NCBI GenBank assembly: GCA_034429745.1
Contig: DAOUFY010000090.1
Span: forward strand, 1-64,000
Length of the DNA stretch: 64,000 nucleotides
Direction of reading: 5' to 3'
Source: JBAXBF01 sp034429745
GTDB lineage: Bacteria > Chloroflexota > Anaerolineae > Anaerolineales > DRKV01
Part shown: positions 35,161 to 43,888 of the stretch, piece by piece
Layout of the letters: every line of letters starts with the position of its first letter
Position numbering within the stretch: position 1 is the stretch's first letter
Notes under the pieces: generated by a model
What the model was told of the DNA's origin: nothing
The model's input: only the letters and a program-made list of their open reading frames with translations
Database searches by the model: none
Position numbers and translations under genes: made by a program

Positions 35161-36148
35161 CTGCCTCAAGAAGCTGTGTAGTAAATGCTTTGGTTACATC
35201 AACCGCCGGCATGGCATCATATTCCTGAAGCATGTTGGCTAAAGCTTCCCATTGTTCTTTAGTTTGCCAACCGATCCCATGCGATTGGGTGATTTCATTT
35301 TGTGCATCGGCTAATTCAGTTTCCAACATATAGCGTTGATGGTCTGGGTCTGCTTCAGGGCCGGCGTATTTCATTGTAATCTCAATGGCTTCTTGGGGGT
35401 GTTCGCGAGCATAGGAGATTCCTTTTAAGGCTGCTCTTAAAAATTTGGTAAGCATTTGCGGCTGTTTGGAAAGAATTTCTTCGCTGGTTACATAGCATAA
35501 GCCCAAACTGGGTACACCAAATTGTTCTGCTTCCCAGAGATTGAGATCAAATCCCCATTTTTTTAATAGAAATGGTTCGTTGGATTTGAAAATGGATAGC
35601 ACATCCACCTTTTTTTCTGTGAGCACGCGCACATCAAAGCCGGCATTGACGAGCTGCATTTTGTTAATATCTGCCTGAACGGCTTTGGCAATGGCAAATA
35701 GATCAGGGGGAGGGGTACCCCGATAACCGATGATCTTGCCTTCCCAATCTTTAGGGGTTTGGATGCCGCTGTCTTTTAGAGCAGCAAATGCTTGCTGACC
35801 GCGCTGCCCAATCAATGCGATGGAGACCAATGGCAAGCCGGGATCTGCTCGGCGCTTTAGCAATACAGCTGCGTCTTGGGTGGTTACTTGAATTTTCCCG
35901 GTTGCAAGAAGTTGCAAGTGTTCACCTTTACCCGGGGAATGCTGGATGGTTACGTCTAAGCCCTCAGCGTCAAAATAACCTTTTTCTTTCGCTACATAAA
36001 CACCTACAAAGGGCAAATTTGCTTGTGGTTTATAGCCGGCCATGAATGTCATAGGTAGTTTATAAGAGGGAACTGATGCTTGAGGGCTGCAAGCAGATAG
36101 AATGAAAAAACAAACTGATAGAAGAAACAACCCGAAAATTTTTCTCAT
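35147..36148 (-). CDS. ABC transporter substrate-binding lipoprotein, NMT1/THI5-like
   Basis: 333 residues. It has a lipoprotein signal (hydrophobic stretch FGLFLLSVCFFILSAC, lipidated Cys20) and an NMT1/THI5-type binding fold (NLPFVGVYVAKEKGYFDAEGL). Family members bind thiamine pyrimidine precursors, riboflavin, nitrate or sulfonates. No TPP or FMN riboswitch was seen ahead of the operon, so the ligand stays open. It is the last gene of a minus-strand three-gene ABC operon. Confidence 0.88.
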   Translation of the reverse strand: MRKIFGLFLLSVCFFILSACSPQASVPSYKLPMTFMAGYKPQANLPFVGVYVAKEKGYFDAEGLDVTIQHSPGKGEHLQLLATGKIQVTTQDAAVLLKRRADPGLPLVSIALIGQRGQQAFAALKDSGIQTPKDWEGKIIGYRGTPPPDLFAIAKAVQADINKMQLVNAGFDVRVLTEKKVDVLSIFKSNEPFLLKKWGFDLNLWEAEQFGVPSLGLCYVTSEEILSKQPQMLTKFLRAALKGISYAREHPQEAIEITMKYAGPEADPDHQRYMLETELADAQNEITQSHGIGWQTKEQWEALANMLQEYDAMPAVDVTKAFTTQLLEAASKP

Positions 36149-36216
36149 AGAATAATTGGTCCTTTCTTTTCCTTAATCAATGAATTGTGTGCACGTAATG
36201 ATATATTAGGGTGATA

Positions 36217-37011
36217 TTAGTTTTCATTCATCCAAAACACCACTTTCTTTTCGAGCCAATTTAAGAGAAGGTAGATGAAAATGCCCATAAAAGCAAGAAT
36301 GAAGATGACAGCAAATAAATAAGGCAGATTGAGATTGCTGTAAGCAAGCCACATGATGCGCCCTAATCCGCCGGAGGCGCCGGTCCATTCTGCGACAACT
36401 GCACCGATTAAGGCTAAAGGGGTGCTGACTTTAAATGCGGCAAAGAGATAGGGTAAAGCATTAGGCAGACGTGCATGATAAAATATCTCCCATTGATTAG
36501 CATGCCAAGAGCGAAGTGTTTTTAAAATCTCGTCGTCCAAAGCATGGAAGCCACTGACAGCATTGATCAGCACTGGAAAGAACGCCAATAGAGCAGTAAT
36601 GATAATTTTTGGCAGCATACCAAACCCAAGCCAAATTGTGAGCAGCGGTGCGATGGCAACCATTGGAGTGGACTTTATTAAAAGTGCGATAGTCATAACG
36701 CCTTCTTCAAAGCGCGGCAGGAAGTGAATCAGCAGAGCAATAGAAATCCCCAGCATAGTTCCGAGCAGCAAACCAACAGCAGCTTCAGTGAAAGTTAGGA
36801 GGCTTGCTTCAACGTAGAGGTTGATATTGGCAAAAAAGGTGTTGAGAATTAACGATGGGGCTGGCAGAATATAGGTTGGTAAATGATAGATAATACACAT
36901 CCATTCCCAAACCAACATAAGGACAACAATAACAGCCAAGGCAAGAAGCAACCGTATTGGTAGAGCCCGGCATTGATCTTCGGCAAGGTAAATTTCAAGT
37001 TTTAAATTCAT
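36217..37011 (-). CDS. ABC transporter permease (SsuC/TauC/ThiX type)
   Basis: About 264 residues from ATG 37011, chosen because AAAGGA sits ~10 nt upstream; an upstream reading inside the ATPase gene is unlikely. Six or so transmembrane segments are visible, and the binding-protein-dependent transport signature occurs around EWTGASGGLGRIMW. It forms the membrane channel for the importer and starts 8 nt after the ATPase stop. Confidence 0.88.
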   Translation of the reverse strand: MNLKLEIYLAEDQCRALPIRLLLALAVIVVLMLVWEWMCIIYHLPTYILPAPSLILNTFFANINLYVEASLLTFTEAAVGLLLGTMLGISIALLIHFLPRFEEGVMTIALLIKSTPMVAIAPLLTIWLGFGMLPKIIITALLAFFPVLINAVSGFHALDDEILKTLRSWHANQWEIFYHARLPNALPYLFAAFKVSTPLALIGAVVAEWTGASGGLGRIMWLAYSNLNLPYLFAVIFILAFMGIFIYLLLNWLEKKVVFWMNEN

Positions 37012-37018
37012 TGGGAAA

Positions 37019-37762
37019 TTATCCTTTAAGCTGCAAAGCCTTGCGAATGGTTGGGGCAATTTTTGCATAAAACATTTCATCACGCGGTTCGTCGGGAAGT
37101 GTAAATTCAGCTTGAATAGCAGCTGGTCTCTGACTAAGGACAATAACCCGCTGGGCTAACTTTATAGCTTCAGCAATATTGTGAGTTACCCAAATCACGG
37201 TAGGCCGAAATCGGTGAATAAGCGCCAACGTTTGCTCTTGGAGTTCCTCGCGGGTGATTTCGTCCAACGCTGCGAAAGGTTCATCCATCAGCCATAATAG
37301 CGCATTGAGAGAGAGCGTGCGGGCTAAAGCTGCTCGCTGCTGCATGCCTCCCGAAAGAGTAAATGGAAAAGCATCCGCAAAGTCCTGCAAGCCCACAAGA
37401 GAAATCAGTTCTGTTACCGGAAGAAGTGTTCTGCCGTTTTGAGGATTCACTTTCTGAGCAAGGGCAACATTCTGGAAAACAGTTTTCCAGGGCAATAGGG
37501 CAGGTTTTTGTGCCATCCAGGCAACCTGTTTACGCGTTTGAGAGACGAGAGGGGGTTCATTATCTAGGAGGATTTCACCTTGACAAGGAGAGATTAAGCC
37601 GGCAAGAAGCTGCAGAAGAGTTGATTTGCCACAGCCGCTAGGACCCAGAAGTACAACGAATTCACCTGAATCTACCTTGAGTGAAAAATTTTTAAAGACC
37701 CACAAAGGTTCTTTATTACGGTGATAAAAACAGTGAGACAGATCGTGAATGGTTACCTTCAT
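37019..37762 (-). CDS. ABC transporter ATP-binding protein (SsuB/TauB/ThiZ type)
   Basis: About 247 residues from ATG 37762, where the ABC fold starts (MKVTIHDLSHCF). It carries Walker A GPSGCGKSTLLQL, Q-loop MAQKPALLPW, signature LSGGMQQRAALARTL, Walker B LLWLMDEPFAALD and the switch His in WVTHNIAEA. A longer in-frame extension to 37870 is hydrophobic and unlike the family, so I reject it. It is the first gene of the operon with the permease and binding protein. No strong Shine-Dalgarno is visible. Confidence 0.88.
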   Translation of the reverse strand: MKVTIHDLSHCFYHRNKEPLWVFKNFSLKVDSGEFVVLLGPSGCGKSTLLQLLAGLISPCQGEILLDNEPPLVSQTRKQVAWMAQKPALLPWKTVFQNVALAQKVNPQNGRTLLPVTELISLVGLQDFADAFPFTLSGGMQQRAALARTLSLNALLWLMDEPFAALDEITREELQEQTLALIHRFRPTVIWVTHNIAEAIKLAQRVIVLSQRPAAIQAEFTLPDEPRDEMFYAKIAPTIRKALQLKG

Positions 37763-37962
37763 AGTGTGTATAAAGAAGAGTATAATATTTCCTTCGATTG
37801 TCAGAAAAACGATGGGCGTGTATGCAATGATTGGCGTTTTAACAAGTTTTCGTTTTATTTTATCATACACGGGGATGAATTACAGAACACTGAAAAAATG
37901 AGATAAGTGGTCATGGATCATTTATTTACACAAATTTTACGCATAATTTACATAAGAAAGCC

Positions 37963-37989
37963 TAAAGCCTGCATAAGGAAATCCGATAA
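37963..37989 (+). promoter_or_regulatory. Sigma-28 (FliA) promoter of flagellin 1
   Basis: TAAAGCCT (37963-37970), an 11-nt spacer, then TCCGATAA (37982-37989). This matches the FliA consensus TAAAGTTT-N11-GCCGATAA at 12 of 16 positions with the exact spacer. It lies about 100 nt upstream of the flagellin start. Confidence 0.85.
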
Positions 37990-38088
37990 GAGGAGTGTAA
38001 TCAAGTTTGCAGGTTTGGTGTTTTTGCAAACGAATAAAAAAATCAATGGGGAAGGAAAACCCCACAAAGTTAAACAAGGAGGTTTAAA

Positions 38089-38991
38089 ATGGCAAGTGTA
38101 GATGTAACTCGTGTAGCGGGAAATATTGGTGCTCTCAATGCGTTGAACTCATTGAACTATGTGAATGGTGAGCTGGCATTGCACCAAACTCGACTGGCGA
38201 CGGGCAAGCGCATTAACTATGCGTATGAGGACCCGGCGGGATTGAACTTAGCGACGACCTTTGATGTACGTCGGCAAGGGCTGCAGGTAGCGTTGAATAG
38301 CATTGGAGACTCAAAGAACATGCTAGCGACAGCAGAAGGTGGGTTGCGCAAGATTCAAGACATATTGGTGAAGATGAAGAACAAGGCAATGGAAGCCATT
38401 GGCGACACCATCGGTCAAAGCGAGCGCGATGCTATTGTGGCTCAGCTTAAGGACTATGCCAATGAAATTAACAACATTGCTGGTCAAACTCAATGGAATG
38501 GGCGCCACCTTATCAGTGGGTCGGGCACGAGCGGAGCCGGCGATGGAACAACAACCGAGGCTTTATCCTTCTTGGTGGACTCGTCTGGAGGCAGTGTTGG
38601 GTTTAGCTTCACTAGCAATCGCGGTTTCGTAGTCGTTGGTTCATCTGGTACAAGTGCAGAGGGTTTAGGCTTCAAGACTTCAGATTTATCAGCAGCAAGC
38701 GCTGGTGGAACTTCAGCAAAAGCAGTAGCTGATCAAATTGACTCGGCGCTCAATCGTGTCAAGCAAGGTGTTCGCGAAGTTGGTTCCTTCATGGCAAGAC
38801 TGACCTTCAAAGAGGATTCTTTAACGGTTCAATATACCAACACAGAAGCAGCCTACAACCGTATTATGAATGCCAACATGGCAGAAGAACAAGTGAACGC
38901 CAGCAAGTACGCTATCCTGCAGCAAACGGCTACTGCAATGCTCTCGCAAGCAAATGTGGCACCGCAGTTTATCCTCTCGCTGTTTAGATAA
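38089..38991 (+). CDS. Flagellin (copy 1)
   Basis: 300 residues. Conserved D0/D1 ends frame a short variable centre: the N-terminus has NIGALNALNSL and RLATGKRINYAYEDPAGLN, the C-terminus AYNRIMNANMAEEQVNASK and ends QFILSLFR. The D2/D3 part is a compact Gly/Ser/Thr-rich region (~140-210) offering possible O-glycosylation sites. An AAGGAGG site precedes ATG. It is transcribed from a sigma-28 promoter and ends at a hairpin terminator. Flagellin polymerises into the filament after type III export. Confidence 0.95.
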   Translation: MASVDVTRVAGNIGALNALNSLNYVNGELALHQTRLATGKRINYAYEDPAGLNLATTFDVRRQGLQVALNSIGDSKNMLATAEGGLRKIQDILVKMKNKAMEAIGDTIGQSERDAIVAQLKDYANEINNIAGQTQWNGRHLISGSGTSGAGDGTTTEALSFLVDSSGGSVGFSFTSNRGFVVVGSSGTSAEGLGFKTSDLSAASAGGTSAKAVADQIDSALNRVKQGVREVGSFMARLTFKEDSLTVQYTNTEAAYNRIMNANMAEEQVNASKYAILQQTATAMLSQANVAPQFILSLFR

Positions 38992-39015
38992 GTCTTATCC
39001 AAGTTGTAGTTCAGC

Positions 39016-39050
39016 ATATAGGCGCAATTTTCTTTTGCGCCTATATTTTT
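39016..39050 (+). terminator. Rho-independent terminator after flagellin 1
   Basis: ATATAGGCGCAA pairs with TTGCGCCTATAT across a TTTTCTT-type loop and runs straight into a TTTTT tract. The stem is strong and symmetric. Confidence 0.9.
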
Positions 39051-39134
39051 ACTTAAAAAACCATAAAAAAATGATGAATTTGCCGAAGAGTGCTTAATGT
39101 TTCCGTAAAGTTTCGTTATAATAATAAAAGAGTT

Positions 39135-39161
39135 TAAAGAAAATTTGATTTTTGGCGATAA
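39135..39161 (+). promoter_or_regulatory. Sigma-28 (FliA) promoter of flagellin 2
   Basis: TAAAGAAA (39135-39142), 11-nt spacer, GGCGATAA (39154-39161). The -10 differs from consensus GCCGATAA at one base, and the spacer is exact. It serves the second flagellin independently of the first, since a terminator lies between them. Confidence 0.88.
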
Positions 39162-39218
39162 GGATAATTAAGTACTTTAAGGGGAAGGAGCCCCTATAAT
39201 CAAACAAGGAGGTATAGT

Positions 39219-40094
39219 ATGGCAGGAAATGTAGATGTAACAAGAATTGCTGGAAATATTGGAGCTCTCAATGCGTTGAATTCATTAGCATATGTCAACC
39301 AAAATTTGGCAATGCATCAAACGCGGTTGGCAACAGGCAAGCGCATCAATTATGCCTATGAAGATCCGGCGGGCTTAAACTTGGCAACCACTTTTGATGT
39401 TCGACGTCAAGGGTTGGAAGTCGTGCTCAAAGCCATGGGAGATGCGAACAACTTGCTTTCAAATATGGAAGGCGGGCTGCGTAAAATTCAAGATATTCTT
39501 GTAAAAATGCGTGCCAAAACCCTTGAAGCTATTGGAGATACGATTGGATCTGCTGAAAGGGAAGCGGTTAGCGCTCAACTTAAGGATTACGCGGCGGAAA
39601 TTGATCAAATTGTCTCCCAGACGCAATGGAATAATAAGCTGTTGCTTAGTGGGTCAGCCGGCTGGGGAGCAGATCAGTTGTACTTCTTAGTAGATTCGGA
39701 CGGTGGCAGTGTAGGCTTTAAGTTCTCTACTAGTGCTGGTGGAAGTGCAGGCTTTAATGTAGCTTATTTGAACAGTCAGCTTACAGGAGCTTCGGTTGCC
39801 GTTTCGGATAGCGCAATGGCAAGGGCTTACATGGATGTGATTGAAGATGCCCTCAATAAAGTACGGCGCGGCGTTATGGATGTAGGATCGTTCCAAGCCC
39901 GGTTGATGTTCAAAGAGGAAACTCTTAATGTTCAATACACCAACACAGAATCGGCCTACAACCGTATTATGAATGCCAACATGGCACAGGAACAAGTAGA
40001 AGCAAGCAAGTTTGCTATCCTGCAACAGACTGCTACAGCAATGCTTGCACAAGCTAATGTGGCACCACAGTTTATCCTGTCTCTATTCCGCTAA
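39219..40094 (+). CDS. Flagellin (copy 2)
   Basis: 291 residues, closely related to copy 1 over the first ~135 and last ~85 residues, with a different and slightly shorter centre (~135-205). The conserved N- and C-terminal coiled-coil blocks needed for polymerisation are intact. The pair is a tandem duplication with each copy under its own sigma-28 promoter, so the filament may be a mixed polymer or the two may be differentially expressed. Confidence 0.95.
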   Translation: MAGNVDVTRIAGNIGALNALNSLAYVNQNLAMHQTRLATGKRINYAYEDPAGLNLATTFDVRRQGLEVVLKAMGDANNLLSNMEGGLRKIQDILVKMRAKTLEAIGDTIGSAEREAVSAQLKDYAAEIDQIVSQTQWNNKLLLSGSAGWGADQLYFLVDSDGGSVGFKFSTSAGGSAGFNVAYLNSQLTGASVAVSDSAMARAYMDVIEDALNKVRRGVMDVGSFQARLMFKEETLNVQYTNTESAYNRIMNANMAQEQVEASKFAILQQTATAMLAQANVAPQFILSLFR

Positions 40095-40142
40095 GTGCTT
40101 ACACTTATGTGCTATTGATGACTTTCTTAATACTAAATTCAT

Positions 40143-40168
40143 TTCGAGGGGCTTTACCGCCCCTCGAA
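40143..40168 (+). terminator. Hairpin after flagellin 2
   Basis: TTCGAGGGGC pairs perfectly with GCCCCTCGAA across a TTTACC loop. The stem is very stable, but only a short AAGGTTT follows instead of a clear T tract, so it may stabilise the 3' end as well as terminate. Confidence 0.7.
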
Positions 40169-40201
40169 AAGGTTTAGGTCATATATACTTTGGCAAAAGC
40201 C

Positions 40202-40228
40202 TAAAGATTTTATAAATGATGACGACAA
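40202..40228 (+). promoter_or_regulatory. Weak sigma-28-like promoter of fliD
   Basis: TAAAGATT (40202-40209), 11-nt spacer, GACGACAA (40221-40228). The -10 has two mismatches to GCCGATAA, but the spacer is exact and the -35 TAAAG block is intact. It lies about 55 nt before the fliD start. Confidence 0.6.
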
Positions 40229-40281
40229 TAACATTGTGAAGTCTTTGATAGAAGTTGCTGAATGTTTTCTGGAGGTGCAAA

Positions 40282-42126
40282 ATGGGCACAATTAGCGGGT
40301 TAGATCCTTACTTTCAAAATATAATCAATATCTCAATGCGGTATGAAAGACAAAAACTTGATCGTCTTGAAACGCAACAAACTACCTTAAACACCCAGAA
40401 AAAGTTATACACTAGCCTGCAGACGATGTTCTCTGATCTTCAGAAGCTTACTCAAGCTCTCATTACGAAAGATTCTTTCTATGCGATAAAAGCTGGACGC
40501 AGCAGCACAATTACCCCACACGGTACAACAGCCATCATCAATGCCTCGGTGTCTTCCAGCGCGATCCCCGGCGAGTATTCAATATCAGTGAACCGTTTGG
40601 CTACAGCTCATGTAGCCCGCAGCGCCCAGCAAGCCAGTGTTGCCACTCCGATGAACTTGAGCGGAGAGTTTTATGTAGGTGGACGAAGCGAGGGACCGTT
40701 AGCTACGGAAGTGTCGCGTAATGCCAACGTCGTAACAGCTTTTGAGACCGTGGCTGACACAACTGTAAGTGGAGCAATTGACGCAGATAAAAAGCAATTA
40801 GGCAGCAATAATTACCGCGTGGAAGTACGCAAATCGGATGGAACGTGGCAGTTTCGCTTGGTTGATGCTGATAGCGGCGAAGCTGTAAGCATACGCAGCG
40901 GCACTGATACAACAACTCACACTACTGTGTGGCAGAATATTACAGCTGGCACCTACGATACTGGACGCGGTCTGAAGATTACTTTTGCTGACCCAGCCAC
41001 GTATGATGACTCCGATCAAGGAGTTGCAGGAGAGGTTACTTATACAGCTCAAGGAACAAAAATTACTGTGACCAGCACCATGACACTGGCGGATATAGCA
41101 TCGCAAATTAATTCTGCCAAATATGCTGATGGAAATGAAGTGCTTGCTAGCATTGTTGATCGGCGGCTGATTCTTACAGCTAAATACACTGGTCGTGAAA
41201 TGCTTGTCAGTGAAACATCTGCTACTCCAGATACTAACAATGTCCTGCGCAAATTGGATTTGCTTAGCGGTGATGACAGCGCTACAGGAACATTCAGTAC
41301 TTTTCTTGATGCTACAGTACCCCAAACAGCCCAATTTAAAGTGAATGGGCTAACCTTGGAGCGCAAGTCGAATACTGGACTGACGAGTGTTATTGCAGGG
41401 GTTACATTGAACTTGACCGGTGTCCATACCGATTGGACAACACAGAGCGATAAAATTACCGTAACCGAGAACATGGATGGTGCCAATAAAGCTATCACTG
41501 ATTTCTTAACAAAGCTCAATGAAATGCTCATCTTTCTTGATGAGAATACAGGCGTTACTAAGATCGCTGAGAATCAATATACTCGCGGCGGCTTAGCAGA
41601 CGATACTATCTTCAGTGATTTACGTTCACAACTATTTTCTTTGTTCTCGGCTCAGCACAGTACAACATATCAGCGGGCGAACCGACCAGATGGAGGCGCT
41701 GGAGATCTGATTACCTTAGGAGCATACAAGAGTTTGCGTGAAATTGGCATTGGCTTAGATGATAACCTTACACCAACCGTATTGGATCAGGATAAATTGA
41801 ATACCGCGTTGACCAACAATTTAGATGATGTGAAAAAATTATTTGATGCCGTCATGGGTTCAATTGATGATTTGCTTGGCAGGTTCACTGGTGTTTGGGG
41901 AGACTATGGTTCCTCAACTACAGGCTATATTACTACTGCAAATACGAACATTGATAACGAGATAAAACAACTGAACTATGATATAAAAGATGAAAACCAA
42001 CGCTTAAGTGATAAACAAGCATCTTTAGTACAGCAGTACGCTCAATTGCAGTCGCAACTACTTAGCTTGCAGTATATGCAGCAAAGCTGGTCATCCATTT
42101 ATGGAGGCATGAGTAGAATATTCTAA
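40282..42126 (+). CDS. fliD: Flagellar filament cap protein FliD (HAP2)
   Basis: About 614 residues. The N-terminus (GTISGLDPYFQNIINISMRYE) and C-terminal coiled coil (LNYDIKDENQRLSDKQASL, ending in a MQQSWSSIYGGM-type tail) are typical of FliD, which caps the growing filament and guides flagellin folding. The middle is Thr/Ser/Asp-rich beta sequence, the exposed and variable part. ATG 40282 is used because GGAGGTG lies just upstream. Confidence 0.9.
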   Translation: MGTISGLDPYFQNIINISMRYERQKLDRLETQQTTLNTQKKLYTSLQTMFSDLQKLTQALITKDSFYAIKAGRSSTITPHGTTAIINASVSSSAIPGEYSISVNRLATAHVARSAQQASVATPMNLSGEFYVGGRSEGPLATEVSRNANVVTAFETVADTTVSGAIDADKKQLGSNNYRVEVRKSDGTWQFRLVDADSGEAVSIRSGTDTTTHTTVWQNITAGTYDTGRGLKITFADPATYDDSDQGVAGEVTYTAQGTKITVTSTMTLADIASQINSAKYADGNEVLASIVDRRLILTAKYTGREMLVSETSATPDTNNVLRKLDLLSGDDSATGTFSTFLDATVPQTAQFKVNGLTLERKSNTGLTSVIAGVTLNLTGVHTDWTTQSDKITVTENMDGANKAITDFLTKLNEMLIFLDENTGVTKIAENQYTRGGLADDTIFSDLRSQLFSLFSAQHSTTYQRANRPDGGAGDLITLGAYKSLREIGIGLDDNLTPTVLDQDKLNTALTNNLDDVKKLFDAVMGSIDDLLGRFTGVWGDYGSSTTGYITTANTNIDNEIKQLNYDIKDENQRLSDKQASLVQQYAQLQSQLLSLQYMQQSWSSIYGGMSRIF

Positions 42127-42180
42127 TCATTAGATAATTATTGCTTGGATAAGCAAATAAGAAGAGTGAGGAGGTGTGCT

Positions 42181-42537
42181 ATGACAGATCAAATGAATGT
42201 AAACCGAATTGGAGGGGTTACAAATCCCCAGCAGGAGATAAACTTTCAGGTGCTTCAAGCACAACAGAACGCTGCAGCGGCGGCAGCTACGATTAAGAAC
42301 GTTGAACAGCCCGATAAAAAAGCAGAGGCTAAAGAGCAGTCTGAAGAAGGGCGCAAGCAAGAGCAAAAAGCATTTAAGCAGCTTAATGCTGTCGAGATGC
42401 AGTTTGAAATTGACCGCGAAACAAATGAGATTACATTGAAGATCATGGATAAAGAGACTAAAGAGATCATTCGCACCATCCCTGAACGAGCATGGAGTGA
42501 TCTCAGCGTGGCTGAGTTATTCAAGATTACAGCCTAG
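42181..42537 (+). CDS. flaG: FlaG family protein
   Basis: 118 residues. The C-terminal ~70 residues match FlaG (QFEIDRETNEITLKIMDKET, then EIIRTIPERAW), preceded by an Ala/Glu/Lys-rich linker. FlaG proteins influence filament length and sit next to fliD in many genomes. ATG 42181 is supported by GAGGAGGTG. It follows fliD by 54 nt without a terminator and is probably cotranscribed. Confidence 0.85.
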   Translation: MTDQMNVNRIGGVTNPQQEINFQVLQAQQNAAAAAATIKNVEQPDKKAEAKEQSEEGRKQEQKAFKQLNAVEMQFEIDRETNEITLKIMDKETKEIIRTIPERAWSDLSVAELFKITA

Positions 42538-42637
42538 GAAATAGCCGCTTTATACCTCATCTTCTGTATTTCACTTGGCGGTAAGCTTGCTTCTGCGAAA
42601 GAGTGTAGTAGTTTGCTGCCGAGGGGTGGTTTATCTC

Positions 42638-42666
42638 TTGAGAGGGATAGGTTTTTGTGGTAAAAT
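42638..42666 (+). promoter_or_regulatory. Sigma-70-like promoter of fliS
   Basis: TTGAGA (42638-42643), 17-nt spacer, TAAAAT (42661-42666). Each hexamer has one mismatch to consensus. It lies about 45 nt before the fliS start, so fliS may be expressed apart from the sigma-28 filament genes. Confidence 0.62.
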
Positions 42667-42711
42667 GAGATTATACGGACTATTGAAGTCAGAGAACAGG
42701 AAGGAGTACTT

Positions 42712-43098
42712 ATGATGCAAAACACGTACCAAGCAAAATATCGAGAAATTGATATCATGAATGCTAGCCCCATTCACTTGGTGGTGATGGTGTATGATGT
42801 AGCCATTGCGGCGGCTGAAGAAAAGGATCTTACTCGCGCAACAAGAGCAGTCAGTGTGCTACGCGATGCGTTGAATTTTGATTATCCAGAAGCTGCTGGA
42901 CTATTCCGATTGTATCAATGGGTTATGGAATGCATGCGAGAGGGTGACTATGATAATGCTCTCTCGGTGCTGCGAGAACTACGCGATTCATGGGCTACAG
43001 TCGAAGCACGCCTCTCGGGTTCCATTCCGGCCACGAGCACAACTGCAGGGCAACCTTCAGCGGAAGTACCTGCTTCAGAAGAAGCTAAAAAAGAGTAA
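42712..43098 (+). CDS. fliS: Flagellin export chaperone FliS
   Basis: 128 residues. The first ~105 residues match FliS: an N-terminal YQAKYREIDIMNASP segment followed by the helical bundle that wraps the flagellin C-terminus. FliS keeps flagellin unfolded for export. A Ser/Thr/Pro/Glu tail of about 25 residues follows the fold, longer than usual. AGGAAGGAG precedes ATG; a second ATG directly follows. Confidence 0.87.
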   Translation: MMQNTYQAKYREIDIMNASPIHLVVMVYDVAIAAAEEKDLTRATRAVSVLRDALNFDYPEAAGLFRLYQWVMECMREGDYDNALSVLRELRDSWATVEARLSGSIPATSTTAGQPSAEVPASEEAKKE

Positions 43099-43142
43099 CA
43101 GCTTTGTGTTTCTCCGCCCCTGTTCTTTGAAAGGACATCGAA

Positions 43143-43169
43143 CCCTCACCCTTTTTATAGGGGTGAGGG
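43143..43169 (+). terminator. Hairpin after fliS
   Basis: CCCTCACCC (43143-43151) pairs perfectly with GGGTGAGGG (43161-43169) over a TTTTTATAG loop. No clear T tract follows, so its strength as a terminator is uncertain. The hairpin overlaps the likely start of the next gene. Confidence 0.55.
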
Positions 43170-43879
43170 ATTATTATCCAATTTGGAGAGTGTTAGCATG
43201 CCTATGTAGCTTGGTTTGTTTTGCATGCAATCCATTTGCTTTACCGCCGAAAACCCCACAAAATAAAATTGAAACAACAAGCGAAGCAACAGCAAATCAG
43301 CCGACATCTTTTTTTTCAATACCGCTGTTGGAGGGAAAACTCAATCCTTTTCTGACGGAAACACCTTCACCCACTCAAACTGCAACGCTAACGCTTTCCC
43401 CCACCAATACACCTACAATGACATTGACTCCTTCAGCTACTTATACAGCAACCTTCACTCCTACTCCAACAGCAACTAAAATGCCAAAGCTCAATGTATT
43501 GTTTCAAACCTGTGATACAGGGATTGATATTTTCTCCGGGCTAGGCGAAGTAACAAATGCGTATATAACCGTTCAAAATATTGGCAATCAAGATGCCGAA
43601 AATGTGCGCATTACCTTAGCTGCGAGTGATGAAGAAAAACCCCACCGTGATCGTCAGTATATTGTTCCTCATTTACCTCCTCAGTACGAAATCTCTGTAA
43701 AGTTAACCGTAGATACGCAAAGTCGGCAGGATACAGTGCTAACTGTACATGTTTCTGCGGAAAATGCTGTCAGTGAAGCTGTTACAAAAGAAAACTGTAG
43801 CAGTCGCTTTGCCGATAAAGAAAGAATTGAAGCCTTGGGTTCATTATTTAAGGTGCTTCCCATGGCTGCTGAACACTAA
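43163..43879 (+). CDS. Secreted or membrane-anchored protein with Pro/Thr-rich linker and CARDB-like domain
   Basis: About 238 residues from GTG 43163. There is a short hydrophobic stretch (VLACLCSLVCFAC) that may be a signal or lipoprotein anchor, although the lipobox is imperfect. A long Thr/Pro/Ser linker of TPTPTATK type follows, then a beta-sandwich segment with NAYITVQNIGNQDAENVRI, as in CARDB/DUF11 adhesive repeats. GTG 43190 is an alternative start; neither has a good ribosome site, and 43163 lies inside the preceding hairpin. It is a cell-surface protein of unknown role. Confidence 0.65.
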   Translation: MRDYYPIWRVLACLCSLVCFACNPFALPPKTPQNKIETTSEATANQPTSFFSIPLLEGKLNPFLTETPSPTQTATLTLSPTNTPTMTLTPSATYTATFTPTPTATKMPKLNVLFQTCDTGIDIFSGLGEVTNAYITVQNIGNQDAENVRITLAASDEEKPHRDRQYIVPHLPPQYEISVKLTVDTQSRQDTVLTVHVSAENAVSEAVTKENCSSRFADKERIEALGSLFKVLPMAAEH

Positions 43880-43888
43880 ACCTGTCGT

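Noticed and set aside
37763..37870. 36-residue N-terminal extension of the ABC ATPase
   Set aside because: Hydrophobic and unlike the family; the conserved fold starts at 37762.
37763..38088. TPP or FMN riboswitch for the NMT1-type transporter
   Set aside because: No CTGAGA-type or FMN core sequences found on the minus strand; the area holds the flagellin sigma-28 promoter on the plus strand.
40798..41531. Long antisense frames across fliD
   Set aside because: Mirror frames of a biased coding sequence; no start signal and no recognised domain.
42878..43162. Long N-terminal extension of the surface protein into fliS
   Set aside because: It is the fliS reading frame shifted; the hydrophobic signal begins only after 43163.
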